A stretch of DNA of 64,000 nt, taken from contig OY829538.1 in assembly GCA_963691705.1 (NCBI GenBank), positions 51,363,151 through 51,427,150 on the forward strand, written 5' to 3'. Below are positions 38,620 through 48,884 of the stretch, piece by piece. Made by a program: the position numbers and the translations under genes. The first letter of the stretch is position 1; every line of letters begins with the position of its first letter. The stretch is from Viola odorata. Taxonomy: Eukaryota > Streptophyta > Magnoliopsida > Malpighiales > Violaceae. The notes beneath the pieces were generated by a model. The model was not told the origin of the DNA. It saw nothing but the letters and a program-made list of their open reading frames with translations, and did no database searches.

Positions 38620-40428
38620 AAATGGCGCTGCTACCGGGGACTAGCGGTACTGATTTCTTTCTTTTGTTTGTGTGACAGGGACATCTAGATCGAACAGCCA
38701 ACGTCGAGCCTTCGACGATAACTAAGGCGCTTCGTGGGAGGCAACCCACATTTCTTTCCTCTTTCGTTTTCCTTTCGGCTTTTATTTTTCTGTTTTAATT
38801 TCGTATGCCCTTGTTTGAGTCCTTTCTTCGCATTGAGGGCAATGCGTTGCCTAAGTGTAGGGGAGGGACACTTATGTGTTTATTTTGGGCATTTTTTTCC
38901 GGATTAGATATTTTGCCAAAAATTCGCACTGCCTAGTTTTAAAACCCCCATGTATGGACACACTTCTAATCTTTTTCACATAGAATGAACCGCCTGGCAT
39001 CTTGTCTAGACCTAGTCGTTCATACTTGGCCTGCTTGACCTTATATCTGCATCTAGGCTTAGACACCAGCAATCAAAATTAGCACCTTGTGAGAACTTTG
39101 AGCCTCCATGCCATAATTTTTCATGTGTGATTTGAATGCTTAGCTAGGCACTAGCTGAACTTGCATGATATCCCTGGGTATAGGCACCATTAGACATGGG
39201 AAAGCAATAAAATGACGAACGTCTTTGCATCATTGTCTTCTCTCATTTTTTTCCATCTTGCCCTAGACGCTCACCTACCTCTCTCTTTTCTTTCTTTGTC
39301 TTGACCACTTGAGCTTATTTTCTTGATGTTTTTCCTTGGCAAGTAAGCAACAATTGTTAAGGGTAACGTCGAGGGCTAGACATCCAAAAGGATGTGCAGA
39401 AAGGCGTGTGGGGAAGCAGAGGAAGTTAAGACTTAAGCTCAAAAAGCAAAGAGCTAGGGCAATACAACAGAAAAATTCTTCAGCCTTAGCCTATTCAAGA
39501 AAGTTTCGAACTCCCCCTCAGAAAAGCCTAAGTGTGGGGAAGCCAAAGAAGTCCAACGTTAGTGCTGGAAGCAGATCTAGGGCAAGACACAAAAGAGAAA
39601 TCAAAAGTCTTCTGCCCTAGTTGAATCAAAACTAGAAAAGGTTCATGCCCCTTCTTTAAAAACAAAAAAAAAACAGAAATTCAAAAAAAATAAAAGAATA
39701 AAATCAAAAAATAAAAGAAGGGGGCAAAACGCGAACAAAGGAACCTCCTGCCAGCACCGCGCCAAGAGAAGAGCTCTCTGCCGAAGAAGAGAAGATCCAA
39801 CGTCTAGCCCTCATCCGCCTCATCCTGCCCTCGACGAGTGTTGTCTTACCAACCTCACCTTTTACCTAGCCAAGGAATCCATCCAGGTTTGAGTTGGTTG
39901 TTTCCCTTCTTTCTCTTCTCTCTCTTTTTGTTCTCTCTCGTCGTTCCTTCTCTTTTCTGTTCCATTCTTTTCCCTTCCTTTTTCCTTTTTCCTTTTTCTT
40001 CTTTTCCTTTTTCTAAGCCTAGCCTTTCCTTTTTTTTCTTTCTTTTTGCTGATGCGAAGTTCTTTCCGATTGATTGATTGCTCATGCATGTGTACTTTAA
40101 CTCGAATTGATATGCAAGCATGATTTTGTGCCGCATTATTTGTATTTTTGAGCGATTAAACACTTAACCTTGTTTGCGAGTGTGAGTGTAAACACTTATC
40201 TGGTGAGGATTGCTGGTAAATGGGCCTGATGTGGGAAAGTCTCATCTTTAGGGTCGTTATCCTTCTGATTTGATGCAGGTGCTCATCTAGGCAGGGTGTG
40301 TTTTGATGAAGTTTAGTTTGATGTCTGGTTTGTTCTTGTGCTTTGATTGGTTGTGTCTGTTCATGTCTTGGGGTGGTTTTCTATTTTGAGGATGCTCAAG
40401 GGTGAGCATCGGGCAGTGTGGAGATATT
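38620..40428 (+). other. Interior of the non-autonomous LTR element
   Basis: A Lys/Arg-rich 94-codon frame (39336-39620) has no recognised family, and its start is a non-ATG codon. The rest is poly-pyrimidine and A-rich tracts (39655-40030) plus 3'-UTR-like boxes shared with the element at 47235. No gag, protease, RT or integrase motif is visible. Confidence 0.7.
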
Positions 40429-41849
40429 TGATAGCGTGTATTTTATGTGTGTTTTTCCTTCATTATCACCTTGATTTATGGCATGATACTACTAATTTGC
40501 CTTCATTTCCATCTTTATTGCAGATCTAGGCCAAAAAAGGGAAATATGCGAAAACACGTGCTTTCTGGGTGATTTATGCGGATCTCAAGCTTCAAGACTT
40601 GCATCGAGGCCGAGACACCAAGTTTTCCATCGAGGCCTTGCCGTGGTTTCCATCATCGAGCCCTGGATGCTCCAAAAGTGTTATTTCCACGTGTCCTTAC
40701 TGACAGGCTCCCACGTGTCCCCTCTGATGTCTTCCAGAAAGTTCCACGCAGATCCCTAAGAATATTCTCTTTAGTCGTCTTGCCCTCGACGTCGAGCGCC
40801 TCTAGAATATTTCCTTTTCGGGCCAAAGAGATTTATTCCATATTTTTGAACTCCTTAGCTGGATTTTATCTTTTGTAATCCCCTTAGCTGACCTTTGTCT
40901 TCTTGTGGGCTAATGGGCTATTTAAGACTTTAGTTTTTAGGGTTAGAAGGACATCACCTACCAACCATTCATTGTAGATCTTTTTGTGTGCTTCTCTTTA
41001 TTTTTCTCTCCTCCTCATTTTGGAGGAGGTGGATCAGACCATTTCCAGCAACCATGTACATAAACCAGACTTTGCTCCGGCCGGTAATATTTAATATTTT
41101 TCTATCTTCATCTCTTTCTTTATGCAATCTTTCTTTTATTATTTTGTTTATTTATTTTATGGCATGAGTAGTTGATTTCTCTTGTTCTTAGCAAAGGTAT
41201 TTTGATGGTTGCATAGGTTAGTAAGAGGCCAAATCGTTCTTCATAAACTCCATGTTTGTATTTGCTTGTTTTTCATTTTCTTGCCAATTCATCTAGGTTA
41301 CCTTTTTAGCAGTGAGAGTGTGGGGAGGTGCCTAGGAGGATGGCGAAGTGTCTAGGTTACCTTTTTAGCAGTGAGAGTGTGGGGAGGTGATTAGACCCCT
41401 ATAGCACGTCTACGAACTAGAGTAGAATATTTCTGCGCTAATGATTGTCTAGGCCTAGACGCAACCGGAGAAAAACCTTTACTAGGAATCTTTTCTCCAT
41501 TAACCTTACATCTTTATCTCTTTACTTGTTATTCTATTTCCTCGTTTTATGTTCTACTTTGTTTTCCTTTCTGTCGTGCCCTCGATACTATTTTTCCTGT
41601 CTTGCCCCCAACGTTAGTTTTCATTATTTTTCTTGTTAGCTCTATCTCTACCTTGGTTAAACTCGATTAACCAACGACAACCCCCCTTTTTGTATTACCA
41701 TTTTCGGTCTGTTTGTCTTTGTCATGCATGAAAGTTAGCGTATTGCCCTAATCTCCGTGGATCGACTCTCTTACCACTGTCTTCAATCTTTTTTGTAACA
41801 AGTGATAAGTTTTAATTATTTGATCGTGCCCTCGACAAGCATGTGATCA
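40429..41849 (+). repeat. Right LTR (1421 bp)
   Basis: Highly similar to the left LTR, with two tandem units instead of five and a number of substitutions. It carries GTCTAGGCCTAGAC at 41447-41460 and ends GTGATCA before the second GTATT. Confidence 0.9.
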
Positions 41850-42339
41850 GTATTGTCAAAACCTCATCCATATACCTTCACACGCAATTGGTTAAGATTT
41901 CTTTCATCATGTGGTACATTCTAGCCACCTGCGAGAAGTATGAAAATTAAGTCAAGTGCCTATTGTTCAGGTATAATAATAATTTTTTATCTAATGTATT
42001 CTAACTTCTATATTAGGTGTTTTGCTCGAGATGCTTTGCAAGATGGGTAGGGGGATCATAATCAGAACTGTTGAGCCAGAGACCATCGTATACAGTACTA
42101 GGAACACCGTCACAAAGAATGAACGGATACCCACATACAAAATCTGCACCCTCTTTGTATGGGTCGTAGAAGGTGTTGAAGAGAAAATGGAGTGGATGGA
42201 GACGGTACCATAGTAGGCTCCATATTCACTGCAGAAAAAAACATGTAATTAAAAGATAAAATAAGAGGCAAATAACTGCAAACTTATATTGTGAGGATTA
42301 CCTAGAAAGTAATGGATGATGAATATAAGTCTACAAGGT

Positions 42340-42790
42340 ACAACCAACTAGGAAAGATCTCTACCTTGCATGTTTCATTGAACACAAACATCCTACACTG
42401 AACAACTTTGGAGTTGATACTCCTCACATGTACTCAGTAGAAAAAAATGATTTGGTGTGATACCATTTAAAAGCATATTGTCATACAAGATCCTGGCTCA
42501 CTTAATTTCTCAACTCCCTAATATCCACGAATCAAAATTGTATATGCTATAACATCAAACAACAACTTTTTATCTAGTGCACAACAAAAGGTGTGCGATG
42601 CTTCATCCATTAAACCCCTTCTACAAAGGCCATCAATAAGGATGCTATAGCTAACAATGTTTGGTGAGAAATTGATTTCAAGCATCTCTACATAAAGTTC
42701 AAATGCACTTTTTGTATTTTGAGATTTGAAATGTCCATCAATTATAGAGCTAACAAGTTGGTCAAGATTGGAACTCCAGAACGACATTTA
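42340..42790 (-). pseudogene. PPR 3' fragment, copy B
   Basis: A 90-codon frame (42787-42518) encodes IIDGHFKSQNTKSAFELYVEML, IVSYSILIDGLCRRGLMDEASHTF and DVIAYTILIRGY, matching the last repeats of PPR copy A. A stop follows where copy A has TGC. The 3' flank matches copy A to about 27420. It is joined at 42790 to the inverted subtilase block, so about 7.5 kb present in copy A (the gamma-SNAP gene and most of the PPR gene) is missing here. Confidence 0.88.
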
Positions 42791-42794
42791 ATTT

Positions 42795-44838
42795 TGGCTA
42801 GAGGGAGTAACAACTTGGTCAAAATCTAATACCAATCTTTTAGCTATGCGTTTTTTCTCCGCATATATTTTCGAACTTTTTTCTTATTTTTGAAAAAAGA
42901 GAATTTCAACCTTGTGTATATATTGAAAATAAAAAATAATGGGAATGATATTTTTCATAAATTTACAGTAAGAAGATTTGGTTTTTTGAAGAGATGATTA
43001 TCTGTTACTACTACTCATAGTATATATACTTTTAGTATCAATTAAAAATAACAACTTGATCAAATATAATCAATTTGATATTATGGGTTTGAGATAAGAA
43101 AGAAATTAAATTTTAAATCAATTTGAGAAGATTCCCCAGCAGTGGATAAAATAAAACAAAAAATAGTAATTTACAGGGATCTCAAATGAAATGAGAGGCA
43201 ACATAGAATTATTAATCTTTATCTTCATAATTATATTACAAATGCTTTGACATTTACATGAATGAATGAAAAAAATCGGTTAATACAACTCAAGCACAAT
43301 ACAAACACAGAGCAAAAGTAAATGCAACAAAAAAGGGTGGCAAAAAAGAAGTTGCATGCAGTTTCTCAATCAAACCTCAACTATTAGTAGTGGAATTATA
43401 CTTGATTTTAAAAACAACTGACAATGGAATGTTGAGAATGTGACCTTGATTTCCAAACAATCCAATCCTTCCATAGCTAGCGCTAGTACTATTCATGGTC
43501 GCTTCGAAGAACACGCTCAAAATCTGCCTTTCACCACTGGCAATAGAGAAGTGAGTTGGAGTCACTTTTATAGACACTTTGTACGGAGCACTCCAACCGA
43601 CGCTGTAGGTTTCATTCCCGGCAACGTTCGTCATATTTCTTTGGACAGTCCTAGACTGCTCTAGTTTAGCAATTGTGATAGAAGGCAGGTTCAGGTCAAC
43701 ACCAGTGATGGTTGAGTTATAACTCCAGCAATTCTCACAAGTGTAGTTCATGACCACAGGACTAGATCCATTACTGCTGCAAAGAAATGACATGTATTCA
43801 TCATAACCTGCCAATCAAAGCATAGTAGAAAAGTCAGACTTTTCACAATGAAACAGTAATTAGACAAATCAAGTTCACATGCAAGCTACATGGTCGTTAG
43901 CATAGAGAAATCTTTCATTTCAAGAAAAATGAATCAATTGCAAGATATAGATGGGTCAAAAGGAATTTCTTTAAGCAAGTCACATATAGAGCAGGCAAAA
44001 AAAACCCTATACAATTGCAGCAATTGCTCTCAACATAAATCATGGTCATGCACATGACAATGCCCAAGGTTCACACAGACCACACCTCTTGAATATTCAT
44101 GGAAAAATGTTCTACAACACCCGTTATATGCACCAACCTCATCTATCTTTATACTGTATCCAACATTAGGAAATAACCAATTTGAAGGCCATAGAAGACC
44201 AGACAACTTTTCTAGTCATGCTAAGTTTGAACAACTAAAGACTGAATTTAACAGTTCTACTTTGTATTCCTAAACCCCAACTCTGAGAGGTACAGACCCT
44301 GACTATCATTGGCAGAGAGATGCACAGTAAATATGTATATAATCATGTTAGCAATGATAATCTTCGCAGGTTACAAACCCATACTCTCGTTGGCAGAGTT
44401 CTGCTCTGTATTTCCAAACCCTGACTCTGAGAGGTACAAACCTTGACTATCATTATCAGGGTCTGAGAGGTACAAACCCTGATAATCGTTGCAGGTTACA
44501 AACCAGAAATTGATTGGACCAAAAACAAGGTTACAACCTCCTCCTCATGCGTAGTGTGAAAGTGGCAGACCCCTTCACTAATTATGTTTGTTCTAGAAGT
44601 GAGTAAATTTGTTTATAACACTACATATTATGAACTTTTTAAGTTACCACAAGTATAGGATCAGTTTCTTTTCAATAAAAAGAATTTTACTTAACCTTTA
44701 AGGCCCAAGAGTTTTCAATCAGTTCCCTTTGGAAAATGAATCTTATTTTCCAAAGGTTGATTCTCAGTAGAAAATACAGGCAGTGATAATAATCAGTGCA
44801 GCAATTTCCACATCTTCCTGAACCATATAACTAAGACA
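42795..44838 (-). repeat. Segmental duplication arm B (inverted copy of 13127-15145)
   Basis: The reverse complement matches 13127-15145 throughout, including intronic CAGGGTCTGTACCTCTCAGA-like repeats. The outer edge lies 32 bp from the hAT insertion site. Confidence 0.9.
43377..43806 (-). pseudogene. SBT2-type subtilase, last exon only (copy B)
   Basis: A TTTGATTGGCAG acceptor precedes an open exon of 142 codons starting GYDEYMSFLCSS. It encodes the C-terminal fibronectin-III-like domain of a plant subtilase and differs from copy A at only a few positions, for example RTVQRNMTNVAG for RTTQRTVTNVAG and WSAPYKVS for WSAPYGVS. As in copy A, no protease domain or earlier exon is present, so a functional enzyme is not expected. 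The open frame in both copies is consistent with a fairly recent duplication, but gives no evidence of function. Confidence 0.85.
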
Positions 44839-44862
44839 CCATTAAAAAGAAAAAATACTTGT

Positions 44863-44870
44863 GCTATATT
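44863..44870 (+). repeat. hAT target-site duplication GCTATATT (left)
   Basis: GCTATATT immediately precedes TAGGGGTG and recurs perfectly at 58470-58477 after CCTA. Eight-bp duplications are diagnostic of the hAT superfamily. Confidence 0.95.
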
Positions 44871-45595
44871 TAGGGGTGTTCATCGGTTTCGGTTAACTTT
44901 CAAAGTTCGGTTATCCAAAGTTTCCAAAATCCCTATCCGAAACCGAACCGAAATTTTACAAAACCGAACTTCCGAAACCGAAACTATTTCGGTTCGGTTT
45001 TTCGGAAAAACCGAAATTCCGATGTTCTCTTCTCATGAATTTTACAATCCAAACATTCTGGAATTTAATCAAATCAGCTGTTCAACATTCAAAAATTTAA
45101 TCAATCCAACATAATTTTACAATCCATAATTTAACAATCCATAATTAAACATAGCAATTGAACATAACAAAGTAATCAAAGTCCAAAATCCAAATACATA
45201 ACAGTGATTCAGTGAAACACAAATCCAAATACATAACAGTGATTCAGTGAAACACAACAACACAATACATCCCTGTTGTATCCATCTTGGCAGATTCGGC
45301 AGCAAAGTAATCAAGCAAAGTAATCCAAAGTCCAAACTCCAAAGTAATCACAGTCCAAAATTCAAATACATAATAGTGAACACACAAAGTTGGATTGTAA
45401 AACAGTGAAACATAACACAATACAGTGATGTTGCATCCATCTTGGCAGCTGATTTTTGCCTCATTCTCCAAAGTCCAAATTACAATTGAGTGATTGTATT
45501 CTCGACCCCTACAAACTCTGCAAAAAATCAAATAAATACATTTAGAATTAGAAATTACAACACATACAAACAACAAGGCAACATACAAGAAATTA

Positions 45596-47234
45596 TTATT
45601 TATTACCAATTTCCCACTTGTCAAGTTCAGCTATCTCTTCTTCAATTTTGATTTCTTCGTTGGTTCTTCTAAACCAATCTTGTGAACAAATTAGAGCTTG
45701 CACAACTCTAGGAGTTAGTGAGCTCCTAAAGGAATCCAAGACTCTTCCTCCCGTGCTGAAAGCAGATTCGGAAGCAACAGTTGAAACAGGGACAGCTAAT
45801 ACATCCCTTGCCAATCTTGACAAAATTGGATACCTAGGGGAATGCTTCCTCCACCAATCTAGAATACAAAACCCCTCTTCATCTTGGACCACATCTTCTT
45901 GCAAATACAACTCTAATTCAGACCTATTCTTGAACCCTCCAGCTTCTGACCTTAACCTCTTGAATCTCAATTTTCTCTCATTTTTCAATTCATCTCCCTC
46001 TTCATTATGAAATGTAACTGCACTGTAACTTTGTGATGTTTCTGTGCTCACCTTAGCTTTCATTTTGGGATCATAAATTTCACAGTAAGCCACAAATCCT
46101 TTTCATATCATCCCTCATCTTCTGTCCCAAACTCTCACCAACATTCTCACCATGCAAATCAGCCAATACAAGTTCAACAAATTCAATTTTGTGCCTTGGA
46201 TCAAGCACTTCAGCAATGTAGAACAAAGAATTGAACTTGGAAATATCACCCCAATACTTATTGAACTTCGCAAACATTGCATCAGCCAAAATACTTAGTT
46301 CAAAATCATTAACATTACTTCTCCATTTTTTCAGCAAACATGCAACATTTGTTACTTCTTCAAAGTAAGCATTAGAGGTGACATACTTTGACCCAGATAC
46401 AAAACACGTCAAATCATAAAAATACTTCAAAAACCTACACAATCTTCTAGCATTAACCCATTCCTCTTCAGTTGGCAAACCCCCCAAATCATCACCATCT
46501 TCACAATCATCTTCACTTTCATTCTCAATTGATTCATCCTTATTTGACACCCGTTTCCTTAGCTCAATTTTAAAAAATGGATCCACATGCACAAATTCAT
46601 CAAAAGCCTTTTCAAATCTACATGCAGCTTCCAACATCAAATAGGTGGAATTCCACCTAGTACACACATCTAAGCACAACAAGGAGCTTGTGTCAATCTT
46701 TTCTTTTTCAGCACAGAATTTAAACTTCTCCAACCTAGATGGAGATTGCCTCACATATCTAACAGCTTCTCTAATTTTAGAAAGAGATGGCCCTAATGTT
46801 TTGAGACCATCTTGCACCATTAAATTCAAGATATGAGCAACACACCTAACATGGACAAATTCCCCACCTAAAATGCTAGTACCCCACTGTACCATTTTCT
46901 TCTTAATATGTGACACAACCCCGTTATTAGAGCTAGCATTATCAACCGTAATTGTGAAAACCTTATCAATCCCCCACTCTCCCAAACACAGCTCAAGTGC
47001 TCTCCCTATTGCATCACCCTTATGACTACTTATTGGACAAAAGTTCAATATTCTTTTGTTCAATTTCCAATCATTGTCAATAAAATGGGCAGTTACACAC
47101 ATATAATTAATTCTTTGTATTGATGTCCAAGTATCAGTGGTAATACACACCCTTTGACAGTTTGTAGCAAGAAATTTGGCCAATTTTTTTTCTCATCAAG
47201 ATAAAGTTGATAACAGACCCTAGAAATAGTGGCC
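45596..47234 (-). pseudogene. hAT transposase, catalytic and dimerisation part (RICESLEEPER-like)
   Basis: The minus-strand frames at 47183-46080 and 46093-45596 carry TTDTWTS with the first catalytic Asp, TVDNASSNNG with the second, the C-x2-H motif CVAHILNL, CTRWNSTYLM, and the C-terminal hAT dimerisation region WWRKHSPRYPILSRLARDVL with the catalytic Glu in ASESAFSTGGR. The protein would cut and paste the transposon. Two lesions separate the frames: a run of eight A (minus strand, near 47190) where nine are needed, and a one-base shift near 46085. The N-terminal BED finger lies beyond the nested element at 56811-57363. Confidence 0.92.
47230..47234 (+). repeat. Target-site duplication TGGCC of the Athila-like element
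   Basis: TGGCC precedes the LTR TG at 47235 and recurs at 56811-56815. It lies within the hAT transposase reading frame. Confidence 0.93.
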
Positions 47235-48825
47235 TGATATGATGCCTTTTTATGCATGTTTTTCCCTCTCTTTTAGGTCTAATTTCACACTTGATACTAC
47301 TAATTTGGCTTGTTTTCCAACCACTTTGTAGATTTGGGCTAAAGGGAGAAACTTGCTGAAAAGCGCACCATTTGGATGCTTTTTTGCTGATCTTTCATCG
47401 TCGAGCCCTAGATGCATTTTGTCGTCGAGACCTACTGTCGGGGCCTAGACGAGATCTTATGTCTAGGCCTAGACGAAGCACGTGGATGTTTCTTTTCGGA
47501 TGACGCTTGGCCGAAGATGCTAAAAAGATTCTAGCGGGATTCCATGTGCAAATCATCCAGCTCATCAGAGAATATTCCTCTATACCATTTTGTCCCCTAG
47601 TGGGGTTGTTAGGCTATATATAGAACCTTAACTTTAGGTTAAAGGAGGCTACTCTTTAGTATATTTATCATCTTTTTAGGGTTTTCAATCATTGTAGCCA
47701 CCTCTCTAACATTGGGATTTGTTCTTCCCTTATTTTTCCAGAAATTGGAGCCCCAAGCTCCAATTAGTTTTTAATCCAGATTTTCGTTTTCATCTGCACC
47801 TCTTCTCTGTTTATGTTGCTTTCTCCATCTATCTTGTGCATGATTTCCAGCATGAGTGGCTAAATCTCTTAGTCTTGGCAGGGGTGTTTTAAGGATTGCA
47901 AGAGGATAGTTGGGAGGTCAAAGTGTTCTTAAAACGTGTTCATTGTTGTATCCGCTTTCTTGCCATTTTATTGTCATTTCGTGTGAGATTTGTTGGTAGT
48001 TTGATCACCTATTTGCATGTTTCTCATGAATATTGTCATCTCCATGGTAATAACTAACGTGAGGCCATGGAATAGAGTAGGCACCTGGTCCAGAGTCACC
48101 ATGTCGTTTGGTCCAATCTGGCTAGGGCAAGAAACCGGTTAGGGCAGACTTCTCAGTGTCTAGCCCTAGACGTGTCTTCTCTCCACTTCACGGGCCTGTG
48201 TGTATGACCCATAAGCGTACCTTGGGCACAGTGTCACGGCCACTCCCATAAGCGTACCTTGGGAGTGACTTCTCTTAAGAAGAGAAGTAGGGAATCTCCG
48301 TGAAAACAGGGTTCCTATAGCACGTCTATGGCGTGAACGCAGTCTATCCTTGCACCGATGACCGACTAGACCTCGACGCAATCCACCGTCTACCCCTGCT
48401 AAGATTTCTCCTTTTATCTGATTTAGTATCTTTACTTACTTTGTTATTATCTTTATTACACTTGTTAGTCTTTACCATTTTTATTGATATTCGCTTGCTT
48501 TATTTTCGTTCCCTTTTTATTTAATTATTTCATTTGTCTAGTGTTACTTGTTATTTGCATTTTTATTCTCTGTCTCAACATCAACTGCCATCGTTGGCTA
48601 GATTCGTCTAGACCAACCAAACCCCCTCCCCCCCCCCTTGTGTTACTTTTATGTCTGTTGCATTTTCATCCTCATCATACATTTAGGGCAAGATTAAATT
48701 TAGTCCTTCATTTTCCCTGTGGTTCGACCCTGACTTGCTGCTATATTCATTAATTTGTGCATCTAGCCTATCAGGAACTTTATAAATACTCTATTACTTT
48801 TGACACGCGTTTCGACGGCGCGCCA
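47235..48825 (+). repeat. Left LTR of the Athila-like element
   Basis: Begins TGATATGATGCC and ends GACGGCGCGCCA. TATATATA is at 47615-47622 and the palindrome GTCTAGGCCTAGAC at 47461-47474. An inverted CGTACCTTGGG(C/A) pair lies near 48205-48265. Near 48626 is a run of about nine C, much shorter than in the right LTR. Confidence 0.93.
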
Positions 48826-48830
48826 AATTT

Positions 48831-48848
48831 TGGCGCCGTTGCCGGGGA
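48831..48848 (+). promoter_or_regulatory. Primer-binding site, tRNA-Asp type
   Basis: TGGCGCCGTTGCCGGGGA lies 5 nt after the LTR. It is complementary to the 3' end of plant tRNA-Asp, the usual Athila primer. Confidence 0.88.
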
Positions 48849-48884
48849 TAGTGTTTACGGACTAATTTTCTTTCTTTTACTTGT

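Larger units (their letters stand above)
36996..41849 (+). mobile_element. Non-autonomous Athila-like LTR element, 4854 bp
   Basis: TG...CA LTRs (36996-38619 and 40429-41849) flank a 1.8-kb interior without gag or pol. GTATT target-site duplications lie at 36991-36995 and 41850-41854. A primer site resembling tRNA-Asp (TGGCGCTGCTACCGGGGA, 38623-38640) follows the left LTR, and a purine stretch precedes the right LTR. The interior resembles the 3' untranslated part of the element at 47235-56810 (GGGAGGCAACCCA, CATTGAGGGCAATGCG, GTGAGTGTAAACACTT boxes), so it looks like a deletion derivative mobilised in trans. It interrupts the RGP gene. Confidence 0.92.
36690..42215 (-). pseudogene. RGP/UDP-arabinose mutase gene remnant split by an LTR element
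   Basis: Three minus-strand blocks match the reversibly glycosylated polypeptide family, which interconverts UDP-arabinopyranose and UDP-arabinofuranose for wall synthesis. Block 1 (about 42215-42010) reads [32 protein letters not shown] and ends LEQNT. Block 2 reads RYMDEVLTIPKGTLF across the insertion point at 41850/36995, continuing as MKLAFHRELVGPSMYF down to about 36880. Block 3 (about 36735-36690) reads HLGLGVKTG after a CTCTTTAG acceptor. A stop precedes RYMD, there is a frameshift after GTLF, and some 100 bp of unrelated sequence lie between blocks 1 and 2. The catalytic N-terminal half is not seen. It is a pseudogene fragment. Confidence 0.8.

Noticed and set aside
39855..40163. Lys/Glu-rich 102-aa minus-strand frame
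   Set aside because: Produced by the pyrimidine tract on the other strand; low complexity only.
42022..42213. 63-aa plus-strand frame
   Set aside because: The minus strand of the same stretch encodes RGP family motifs, so the plus-strand frame is a shadow.
48166..48381. 71-aa frame present twice (also 56142-56357)
   Set aside because: It is present twice only because it lies in the LTRs of one element; there are no coding features.
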